Of a stretch of 31,078 bases of DNA, positions 8,241-14,557 are shown in pieces. Source of the DNA: a virus; the IMG/VR virus record IMGVR_UViG_3300009497_000023, positions 1-31,078 of that record. The stretch is one strand, 5' to 3'. Every line of letters begins with the position of its first letter. Position 1 is the stretch's first letter. Under the pieces are notes generated by a model. It searched no databases. It was not told the DNA's origin and saw only the letters and a list, made by a program, of their open reading frames with translations. The position numbers were made by a program, and so were the translations under genes.

Positions 8241-8275
8241 TCATATTCTCCATAATGTATTAGTAATATATAGGT

Positions 8276-8779
8276 CTATTTTATCTCGTAATATCCAATC
8301 TTAAAGTTTACTGGAAAGGTAATTACAGGTGATGTTTCGGAAGTTGCTTCCATTAACACTGTACCAATGCTAGTGGGAACACAATCAATATATCTAATCG
8401 TCCTCACAACATTATTGTGACTACTAGTTATGGTTAAAGTTATGTCTAATTCTTGTGTTGAAGAAACAGATGCTGCTTTATCCATAGGAGATTTATATTT
8501 TGTCTCAACCAAAGAACTCAACAAGTTAAAAACTTCAATATAAGTTTGCATATTTTCATCAACTAAAATATCCATCGCCAAGTCTTCAAAAGTTAGTGTA
8601 TCACCTGGAATTGAAATGCTTGAAATTCTCTTGAATGGTACACTTGGTGCTTGAACGCTTACACCGGGATGCACAATTCTTTGAGCGAAGAACTCAAGGT
8701 TTCCAAATGTGCTATGGTTTATAACTACCTTAAAATTGGTAGGTTGAAGATAGTTCATATTTGTGGTAACTGTTGCCAT
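8276..8779 (-). CDS. Tail-tube-fold protein at the gp3 position
   Basis: A 167-residue structural protein. The pattern NYLQPTNFKVVIN, then FFAQRIVHPGVSVQAPSVPF, then IPGDTLTFEDLAMDILVDEN resembles the gp19-type tail-tube fold of contractile phages (beta-barrel with a long loop and the PGD-x-L-x-F strand), so it looks like a diverged relative of gp19 in this window (21602-22129). Its place between gp23 and uvsY is where marine T4-like genomes carry the gene annotated as gp3, the tail-tube terminator. A tube initiator (gp54) or terminator (gp3) role is inferred, not shown. A perfect late promoter precedes it, as expected for a virion protein. Confidence 0.7.
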   Translation of the reverse strand: MATVTTNMNYLQPTNFKVVINHSTFGNLEFFAQRIVHPGVSVQAPSVPFKRISSISIPGDTLTFEDLAMDILVDENMQTYIEVFNLLSSLVETKYKSPMDKAASVSSTQELDITLTITSSHNNVVRTIRYIDCVPTSIGTVLMEATSETSPVITFPVNFKIGYYEIK

Positions 8780-8780
8780 C

Positions 8781-8820
8781 TGATTTTATCCAATTATATC
8801 CAATTATATCCGATTATATC
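8781..8820 (-). repeat. Four tandem 10-bp repeats in the leader of the gp3-position gene
   Basis: Consecutive 10-mers on the plus strand: TGATTTTATC, CAATTATATC, CAATTATATC, CGATTATATC. Read on the minus strand they give GGATATAATT-type units, each holding a TATAAT and a GGAT, lying between the late promoter (8830-8823) and the ATG at 8779. The last GGAT is the only candidate ribosome site. Confidence 0.8.
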
Positions 8821-8822
8821 TA

Positions 8823-8830
8823 TATTTATA
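8823..8830 (-). promoter_or_regulatory. T4-type late promoter (TATAAATA) for the gp3-position gene, uvsY and uvsW
   Basis: Perfect TATAAATA on the minus strand, 43 bases upstream of the gene start. It is one base away from the TTGACA of the divergent plus-strand promoter. Confidence 0.75.
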
Positions 8831-8831
8831 C

Positions 8832-8864
8832 TTGACATACCTATAAAATTATAGTAATTATAAT
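8832..8864 (+). promoter_or_regulatory. Putative sigma-70-like promoter for the plus-strand gene, with internal dyads
   Basis: TTGACA at 8832-8837 and TATAAT at 8859-8864 are separated by 21 bases, longer than usual; with 17-base spacing the -10 would be TAATTA (8855-8860). The spacer contains the inverted repeat CTATAA-AA-TTATAG (8841-8854), and the -10 lies in the perfect palindrome AATTATAATT (8856-8865). The dyads could be operators or simply AT-rich symmetry. Confidence 0.5.
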
Positions 8865-8891
8865 TGTAACAAAAGAGAAAGAGAGAATCAT

Positions 8892-9230
8892 ATGACTTTT
8901 GTAGTTCACACTCAAGTTCTGGAAAATTATGGCGCACATGCAGAGGATGGAAAATTCTCAAGTGGTAATGCTTACTGGAAGTTCAAAGGTGGAAACACTT
9001 ATATTGTTTCTGACGTTGAACGTGAGCAAGATGCAGTTGCTTTCGTAATGGCTGCTTTCTGCGAAAACAATGTGGCATGGAAAGAATATCCTTCTTCAAA
9101 TACGACTGTTGATGAGTGGTTGCAAACACTTGAAGAAGATGATAAATCCTATCGCGATTTTCAAAAGGAAATGGCTTTGAATGTTTCTCCCCATAATGGA
9201 AAAACTGTCAAGGTAGGATTTTCTTCCTAA
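8892..9230 (+). CDS. Conserved-looking hypothetical protein, the only plus-strand gene
   Basis: A 112-residue soluble protein that I do not recognise functionally. The N-terminal half has a compact aromatic/glycine pattern (FVVHTQVLENYGAH, then GNAYWKFKGGNTYIVSDV), suggesting a small beta-rich domain. The C-terminal half is helical and acidic (TVDEWLQTLEEDDKSYRDFQ). There is one cysteine (C58), and no signal peptide or membrane segment. It has its own promoter region and a GAGAG ribosome site, and it ends just before a strong hairpin shared with gp23. Its orientation opposite to about 20 neighbours, between the capsid gene and the gp3-position gene, suggests separately timed, probably early, expression. 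Possible roles include a host-takeover factor or a regulator; nothing in the sequence decides. Confidence 0.85.
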   Translation: MTFVVHTQVLENYGAHAEDGKFSSGNAYWKFKGGNTYIVSDVEREQDAVAFVMAAFCENNVAWKEYPSSNTTVDEWLQTLEEDDKSYRDFQKEMALNVSPHNGKTVKVGFSS

Positions 9231-9237
9231 TTACCAT

Positions 9238-9265
9238 AAAAAAAGCAGTGCCGTAGCACTGCTTT
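9238..9265. terminator. Bidirectional intrinsic terminator between gp23 and the plus-strand gene
   Basis: Perfect 10-bp stem AAAGCAGTGC/GCACTGCTTT (9242-9251 with 9256-9265) and loop CGTA. On the minus strand it is followed by a seven-T run (9244-9238), making a classical terminator for gp23. On the plus strand TTTAAAAGTTTT follows, a weaker tract that could end the 8892-9230 transcript. Confidence 0.9.
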
Positions 9266-9278
9266 AAAAGTTTTATAG

Positions 9279-9306
9279 AGGGCGAAATCGTTAATTGTTT
9301 CGCCCT
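9279..9306 (-). other. Second stem-loop directly after the gp23 stop
   Basis: A 9-bp perfect stem AGGGCGAAA/TTTCGCCCT (9279-9287 with 9298-9306) with a 10-base loop, starting 12 bases after the gp23 stop codon. No T-run follows on the minus strand, so it is not itself a terminator. A role protecting the 3' end of the capsid mRNA is plausible. Confidence 0.75.
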
Positions 9307-9318
9307 TCTTGTGCAATA

Positions 9319-10671
9319 CTATGCACCCAGAATGTTGTCCACTCTGAAGATTCTGTAGTATTGGTTTGTTTGCTTTGTTGCAAGACCGTTTGCTGGCGAA
9401 GAACCAACAAATGGGTTTGATACCATGCCGTAACGAGTTTTGAAACCAATTTTTGGCTGGAAATCATTCTCACCAACGGCGCGAACCATTGTGAGAGGTA
9501 CATATGGGCAATAGAAGATACCAGCATCATATGCATTTGTACCTTTATAACCTACAGTGATGTAGTCAACAGTGGCATATGGGTCAACATATACTTTTGT
9601 GCGTCCGTTAAGAACACCAGCAAATGTGTTACCAGTGTCATCAACATTCAAGTTGGTTGACATTGCTGGAGCATAATCCAACATACCAGTTGCTGCCAAG
9701 CACGATGCAACATCACTAGATGTGATGATGAAGTTACCGCGACCTCTACGAGTTTCTTTGGCAATGTTATTGGCTTCACGCTCAATTTGAACCATGAGAC
9801 CTTTAAACTTCTCAACGCTCCAACGACCATCAGCATCTGTTTGAAGATCAAAAACACCATTCAACAAAGTGTTACCAGTGGATGCACCAGTTTTTGCTTG
9901 TGAGTTGATGGTACGAATAACTTCGCGGTTGATTTCCGCGAGGATTTCAGTTGAAAGAATGTTGGCGAGTTCGCTTTCAGCGTCCAGACCATGAATTGCT
10001 TTCAAATCCTGTGCGAGTTCAAGCGAATATTCTGCTTTCAATGCGCGTGTTTTGGCAGATACAGTTGCTTTTTCAATGGTGAAACCCATTTCAGCAAATG
10101 CACTTGCACCAGATGTTCCAAGTGCTTCGCCATTTGCAAGCGACATTCCTGGAGTACCAACAGCAGGATCATTACGGTTATTGTCAATGCTTGAGTCAGG
10201 TGTTCCTGAATCTGCTACACCAGAAAGACCAGAACCATCGGCTACCATGTTTGCAGCAGAATCTCCAGAGAAAGCAGTTACTGCTTCATTAAAGAGTGCT
10301 TCATCATTTGCACTTGCCCCACCGCGAGAAGTTTCATAGGTTGATTTCATTGCGAAAATCAGACCAGTTGGACCTGTCATTGGCTGAACACCACATACAT
10401 CATATGCCATCATGTTTGGCATTGCGCGGCGAACCAACGAAATAAGTACAGGGTTCCAGTTAGCAACATTTGCTGTGTTGTTTGCTGGTGCTGCTTCTGT
10501 CAGTTGACCGAAACCACCTTGTTGTGTTGCTTGCTCACGCAAAGCAATTTCTTGGTTTTCAAGCACAACAGCAGTAACTGCTTTGCGGTGCTTGTCTTGG
10601 ATGGAACCAGCAGATTCTTCATTGAGAACCGGACCCCATTTTTCAATCAGTTGATTGTAATTCATTTCCAT
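9319..10671 (-). CDS. 23: Major capsid protein gp23 (precursor)
   Basis: HK97-fold hexamer subunit of the head. The precursor is 450 residues (T4: 521). The N-terminal region (~1-59) is helical and charged like a T4 propeptide and ends in QLTE59-A60, a match to the gp21 protease rule (L/I-x-E before the cut). The mature protein would start at AAPAN. Conserved blocks follow: NPVLISLVRRAMPNMMAYDV, QPMTGPTGLIFAM, then RRGRGNFIITSSDVASCL and PKIGFKTRYGMVSNPF. Start ATG 10671 has AAGGAG upstream; a second ATG two codons later is a less likely start. It is the last gene of the head operon and carries a strong terminator. Base composition is slightly less AT-rich than in the neighbours. Confidence 0.97.
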   Translation of the reverse strand: MEMNYNQLIEKWGPVLNEESAGSIQDKHRKAVTAVVLENQEIALREQATQQGGFGQLTEAAPANNTANVANWNPVLISLVRRAMPNMMAYDVCGVQPMTGPTGLIFAMKSTYETSRGGASANDEALFNEAVTAFSGDSAANMVADGSGLSGVADSGTPDSSIDNNRNDPAVGTPGMSLANGEALGTSGASAFAEMGFTIEKATVSAKTRALKAEYSLELAQDLKAIHGLDAESELANILSTEILAEINREVIRTINSQAKTGASTGNTLLNGVFDLQTDADGRWSVEKFKGLMVQIEREANNIAKETRRGRGNFIITSSDVASCLAATGMLDYAPAMSTNLNVDDTGNTFAGVLNGRTKVYVDPYATVDYITVGYKGTNAYDAGIFYCPYVPLTMVRAVGENDFQPKIGFKTRYGMVSNPFVGSSPANGLATKQTNQYYRIFRVDNILGA

Positions 10672-10683
10672 AATGGATACTCC

Positions 10684-11766
10684 TTAGTTACTTGCTTTAA
10701 TAGCAGCGACATACTTAGCCATGCTATCTGATACGTTTACATCTACATCCGTATCTTCTTGGGTTTCTTCTGTAAGTGTTTCTTCTACGATAGCAGCAGG
10801 TGCGACTGCTGGTGTACCATTGAAGTAAGACTCTTTGATGGTGTCAACTTTAAATTTGAAATTATCTTCATTTTCAAATTCTACGCCTTCAACCAGTTTT
10901 TCCAATTTTGATGCTTCAGTACTAGCAAGATCATATGATGCTTCTGCAATAATAGCAGAACGCTTCAAATTAGAAATTGTTTCGTTCATATCAACATTGG
11001 TTTGGGTTTGCTTATTCAAAAGTTCTTCTAATTCTAGAACTTCTTCAGCGAGTTGGTCTACTAAGTCAACTTTGGTTTCTGGAACTTCAATGTAAGATTC
11101 CGTGAACAAGTCTTTCAACTTACCCATGAAGCCTTCAGCGATTTCAGTGCGAATACCTTGCTCTACAGCAATACGGTTTTCTTCCATCCATTGTTCAACA
11201 ACGTAGTTTAAGTAAGAATCAATCTTGTCTACAAGGTCACCCTTTGCTTCATTGATCGCTTCTTCAGTCTCTGTAGCGTATTGCTCTTCCAGAGATGTGA
11301 CTTTTTCTGCGAATGCTTCATCCAATTCTTGAACTTTAGTTGCAACTCTTGTAGTAAGTGCTGCCTCAAAAATTGTACTTGCTTTTGCTTTAAAGTCTTC
11401 TGATAGAGATTCATCAGCAGAAATAAGGACTTCCAAATCAGCAGTAGAAGTATCTTCTACCATTGTTTCTTCTTCCATATCTACTTCAATTTCTTCACCC
11501 ATCGTTTTTTCATATGCTGCTTTGATTTCAGTCTTGGTTTTCATACCATTCATTTTATCAGTCATAGCATTAACCATACCCGCCTTAGTTTTAGGGGGGG
11601 ATGCTTTTTTAGTAACTTGAGCCGCTTTCTGAACAGATTGTATGGAATCATCTTCCGCACCTTCTGGATCATCTGAAAGTGATGCTTCAGTTACTTCTTC
11701 GTGAGATTCCACAATTTCGTTGTCATCATGGACCTCAAGTTCCTGGTCTTGTGTTTGATCAGTCAT
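10684..11766 (-). CDS. 22: Prohead scaffold core protein gp22
   Basis: Main internal scaffold of the prohead, removed by gp21 during maturation. The protein is 360 residues (T4: 269), very acidic and largely alpha-helical with coiled-coil stretches (e.g. KVQELDEAFAEKVTSLEEQY; LAEEVLELEELLNKQ). The first ~100 residues, acidic and then lysine-rich (TKKASPPKTKAG, 52-63), are an extension relative to T4. Position between gp21 and gp23 confirms the call. The codons for SPP (56-58) form a C7 run on the coding strand (11600-11594); a -1 slip there would meet TAA immediately. Confidence 0.94.
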   Translation of the reverse strand: MTDQTQDQELEVHDDNEIVESHEEVTEASLSDDPEGAEDDSIQSVQKAAQVTKKASPPKTKAGMVNAMTDKMNGMKTKTEIKAAYEKTMGEEIEVDMEEETMVEDTSTADLEVLISADESLSEDFKAKASTIFEAALTTRVATKVQELDEAFAEKVTSLEEQYATETEEAINEAKGDLVDKIDSYLNYVVEQWMEENRIAVEQGIRTEIAEGFMGKLKDLFTESYIEVPETKVDLVDQLAEEVLELEELLNKQTQTNVDMNETISNLKRSAIIAEASYDLASTEASKLEKLVEGVEFENEDNFKFKVDTIKESYFNGTPAVAPAAIVEETLTEETQEDTDVDVNVSDSMAKYVAAIKASN

Positions 11767-11779
11767 ACTTGACTCCTTT

Positions 11780-12430
11780 TTATTTCAGCAACGAGAGGAA
11801 ATTTTCAAACCCACGAATTTGCGCTTCTTGCAAACCTTTTGATGGAGTTCTTTTTATTTCAGTCTCTATTTTTTCAATTTCTTGAGGTTTAATCATTCCA
11901 TTATCCCATACCCAGTCTACACCTTCCATTATTCCATTAACGAAAGCATTAGGTGCGCTTGGGTCTTGAACAATGTCAACGGTGTTAAGAATAAAATCAT
12001 CCTTAACTTCCATTATTCCATTACGTTTCTCAAGACTTCCCATACCACGAGTCGAAACACCTAGTTGACAACCACCATCAAGTAAACCCTTAACAACTTT
12101 ACCCATAGGAGTGTCTAATATAAGTGCTTTACCCATCACATCATTTCCCTCAAACTTGAGGTCCGTAATACGATGGGATACCTTATCCAAGTTAACAGTT
12201 GGACCGTCTGGATGATTTAACTCACCTACAGCGCGTCCAGTTTTAACTTGTTCTTTTACATATTTGTTGATCGCATTTTCCATAATAGGCTTTGGATACA
12301 TACGACCATTTCTATTCTTTGCTTCTGCTTGTGCAAAAACGCCTTCTATTTGATAAGACTTTTCACCATTTTCTTTTGCTTCAGTGATTAAATCTAACGC
12401 ACCGTCACAGTACTCAGCAATTAGTTTCAT
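11780..12430 (-). CDS. 21: Prohead core protease gp21
   Basis: Serine protease that matures the T4-type prohead. It has 216 residues, matching T4 gp21 (212). The likely catalytic residues are H73 in GELNHPDG (69-76) and S126 in GVSTRGMG (124-131), followed by the conserved NTVDIVQDPSAPNAFV block. The N-terminal KNRNGRMYP (38-46) is also typical of prohead proteases. It should cut gp22, gp23 and core proteins after L/I-x-E. It lies 3 bases after the gp68-like gene and 13 bases before gp22, within one late operon. Confidence 0.95.
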   Translation of the reverse strand: MKLIAEYCDGALDLITEAKENGEKSYQIEGVFAQAEAKNRNGRMYPKPIMENAINKYVKEQVKTGRAVGELNHPDGPTVNLDKVSHRITDLKFEGNDVMGKALILDTPMGKVVKGLLDGGCQLGVSTRGMGSLEKRNGIMEVKDDFILNTVDIVQDPSAPNAFVNGIMEGVDWVWDNGMIKPQEIEKIETEIKRTPSKGLQEAQIRGFENFLSLLK

Positions 12431-12433
12431 GTC

Positions 12434-12628
12434 TTATCCTTTATATTGCTTAATGAATTCTTTTGCCATGGTCATCGCTTCTTTTTCTGAACTATAATTG
12501 TCCAAATGCTCACCATCAATATCAACTTTAAATTCTTTTCCTACTTTTTTAATATCAACTTTAGCACCATCTACTTTCATAGATTTTTCAATTAGTAGGT
12601 TTTCTTTTAATTCTTTAAAAGTTTTCAT
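12434..12628 (-). CDS. Small prohead core protein, gp68-like by position
   Basis: A 64-residue, lysine/glutamate-rich protein (MKTFKELKENLLIEKSMKVD, then EKEAMTMAKEFIKQYKG). It lies between a gp67-like gene and the gp21 protease, the slot of gp68 in T4, although T4 gp68 is about twice as long. LIE at 12-14 fits the gp21 cleavage rule, so the N-terminal 14 residues may be removed. It has its own late promoter (12666-12659). Sequence similarity to gp68 was not recognised directly; the role is inferred from size, charge and neighbours. Confidence 0.65.
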   Translation of the reverse strand: MKTFKELKENLLIEKSMKVDGAKVDIKKVGKEFKVDIDGEHLDNYSSEKEAMTMAKEFIKQYKG

Positions 12629-12658
12629 TAAATTAACTCTTTTTATTAGCCTATAGTT

Positions 12659-12666
12659 TATTTATA
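12659..12666 (-). promoter_or_regulatory. T4-type late promoter (TATAAATA) for the gp68-like/21/22/23 operon
   Basis: Perfect TATAAATA on the minus strand in the gap after the gp67-like stop, 31 bases before the gp68-like start. It probably drives the high-level head operon through gp23. Confidence 0.8.
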
Positions 12667-12671
12667 TAAAT

Positions 12672-12938
12672 TTATTCTTCAGATGTTGCATTCGCAAACA
12701 TTTTTTGGCCCATAGATATTCTTTCCATATCTAGTGCGCTTTTGATTTTATCACCAAGCATATCACTAAAAACTTCACCAGCAACTCTAAGATTGCCATC
12801 ATGGATAGCATCAATCATATCAAGTGTAGGAGTTTCTTCCACTTCTATATCTTCTTCTGCACTAGTATCAATAGTTTCGTTTTCACTGCTTTCTACATCA
12901 TTAGTCTCATACTCTACTTCAAAATCTTCATCTTCCAT
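12672..12938 (-). CDS. 67: Prohead core protein, gp67-like
   Basis: An 88-residue protein with a strongly acidic N-terminal half (EDEDFEVEYETND, then SAEEDIEVEE) and a helical C-terminal half (TLDMIDAIHDGNLRVAGEVF, then KIKSALDMERISMGQKMF). The second part resembles the helical segment of T4 gp67, a small acidic core protein (80 residues), although the acidic tract lies N-terminal here. Position between portal-side genes and gp21 agrees. It has its own late promoter and a good AAGGAG site. Confidence 0.75.
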   Translation of the reverse strand: MEDEDFEVEYETNDVESSENETIDTSAEEDIEVEETPTLDMIDAIHDGNLRVAGEVFSDMLGDKIKSALDMERISMGQKMFANATSEE

Positions 12939-12962
12939 TTCAATATCTCCTTATTATATTGT

Positions 12963-12970
12963 TATTTATA
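12963..12970 (-). promoter_or_regulatory. T4-type late promoter (TATAAATA) for the gp67-like gene
   Basis: Perfect TATAAATA on the minus strand, 24 bases before the gp67-like ATG, in the 50-base gap after the glycine-rich protein gene. Confidence 0.8.
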
Positions 12971-12988
12971 CAAAATAGTTTTTTCAAA

Positions 12989-14557
12989 TTAATGCCATCC
13001 ATCACTATCAAAATACCCATCTGCTGTGGGAAATATATGTGGTATAATTAATTCTGTTCCTTCTGCCGTTAAAAACGCACTATCTACTGAAGGTGTTGAA
13101 CCGAATATCATAGCAATTCCAGGACCACCACAAACTCCCCATGCTCCTGTACTTCCATCAAATGCAGCAGCACCACCGCCGCCACCGCCCCAATTTTTTG
13201 GATTATAGATTCTACCATGTGTACCAGAACCACCATCACTAGTAGTTCCTGTTTCTCTTGCATTTCCATCTTTTCCACCATAAATCCCATGACCACCTGC
13301 TTTTGAGTGAGAGCCTTCACCACCATCTTTAGCACCATCAGTTTTATTAGTGTTTGTGAGTTTGAAGTAAGAATTTCGTGTATTTTTTGTATTTGAATTA
13401 CCGACAAAAACATTCTTTTTCATTGATATGTTTCCAGTTGTTACAGTGCTAGATGTTCCAAAAGGAATACCTTGGGCGTCTTGAAACCCAGTTTCTGCGA
13501 CACCTGTAATCATACCTCTATCCATTGTATACTTTGTTGCCATATCGTAGGAAGAATCAAAAATACCTCCACCAGAATTTCTTTGAAAATTAGTACTACT
13601 TGCGCTTGATGGTGATACTACTGGACCTCTTGCCCCACCACCAGAAGCAAGAACTCCAGTACCACCATTTCCATTAGAAGGAGTTTGACCACTTGCCCCA
13701 AAACCTTTTCCACCAACAGGGTCTAAAACTGTTCCACTTGACCATGGACCAAATGTATAATTAAATGCACCTACTCCACCACCGCCACCGCCGTAATCGC
13801 CGCCAGTAAACGCGACTATAATACCACCATCACCGCCTGTTGAAGTTTGAATATCATCATTATCTGGATAATCATTGAATATACTATTTTGACTTCTCTT
13901 ATGTGTCGTATTAAACAATTCAACAGTGCCGCCATCACTAGCGATACCAGAATTATTTATTAGACCATCACCACCCCTACCGCCATTGGCTTGCACAAAA
14001 ACCTCATAAGAACTTCCACCACTTGGTTTTACCTTTAGTTTTGTTGAACCACCACTTGCACCATCACCTGTTGATCCTCCTGCACCCCCTGCACCAACAT
14101 CAAATACCCATTTATCTCCAGCATTAAATGGAATTCCTTTTGGTATATAAACCACTGATCCACCGCCACCACCGCCTCCTGGTGCAATTCCAGCACCCCC
14201 ACCGCCAGCAACAATAATACATCCAAAATGTTTTCCAGCGAAATGTGCTGGTGGAGTTACATCATATGAGACAGTTGCACTAATATTTTCCCCAGATTGT
14301 CCAGTGACTATTGCACCCCAATGTGTTCTAAATGGTTCTGCTATTCCATCACCAGCACCTTGAAAATCTAGTATTGATATTTCACCGCTTGTTGGAATTA
14401 AAATTGATTCATTTGCTGAGACATAACTTCCACCTCTATAATAATCAGTTAAAGTGTGGTTTACTGAACTACCAGAAGGAAAAACTTCGTCTATAGAATC
14501 TAAACTGAGACCTGGATCATTTGCATCAAATAAATTAACCATCCTCAACTTTACCAT
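12989..14557 (-). CDS. Glycine-rich tail-fibre tip / adhesin-like protein
   Basis: A 522-residue virion-type protein. After a ~110-residue N-terminal region comes CIIVAGGGGAG with a second Gly run (residues 113-133), then further Gly clusters (GDYGGGGGGVGAFNY; GGGARGP; GGHGIYGGKDGN; WGGGGGGAAAFDGS near 455-465). Such runs separated by variable loops recall glycine-rich fibre-tip domains and the polyglycine-helix sandwich of T-even gp38 adhesins. Gly tracts in gp38 are established; that this protein folds the same way is inference. It begins at TAATG, overlapping the stop of the giant fibre gene, a gp37-gp38-like pairing. It is the best candidate receptor-binding protein here. No signal peptide or catalytic motif was seen. 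Confidence 0.65.
   Translation of the reverse strand: MVKLRMVNLFDANDPGLSLDSIDEVFPSGSSVNHTLTDYYRGGSYVSANESILIPTSGEISILDFQGAGDGIAEPFRTHWGAIVTGQSGENISATVSYDVTPPAHFAGKHFGCIIVAGGGGAGIAPGGGGGGGSVVYIPKGIPFNAGDKWVFDVGAGGAGGSTGDGASGGSTKLKVKPSGGSSYEVFVQANGGRGGDGLINNSGIASDGGTVELFNTTHKRSQNSIFNDYPDNDDIQTSTGGDGGIIVAFTGGDYGGGGGGVGAFNYTFGPWSSGTVLDPVGGKGFGASGQTPSNGNGGTGVLASGGGARGPVVSPSSASSTNFQRNSGGGIFDSSYDMATKYTMDRGMITGVAETGFQDAQGIPFGTSSTVTTGNISMKKNVFVGNSNTKNTRNSYFKLTNTNKTDGAKDGGEGSHSKAGGHGIYGGKDGNARETGTTSDGGSGTHGRIYNPKNWGGGGGGAAAFDGSTGAWGVCGGPGIAMIFGSTPSVDSAFLTAEGTELIIPHIFPTADGYFDSDGWH

Noticed and set aside
10052-10339. Plus-strand open frames opposite gp23
   Set aside because: Several overlapping frames appear at once over a well-supported capsid gene; codon-bias shadows.
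13108-13413. Minus-strand frame rich in Met/Val/Leu inside the glycine-rich gene
   Set aside because: A +1 shadow of GGT/GGA-rich codons; it shares no start signal and lies inside the 522-codon frame.
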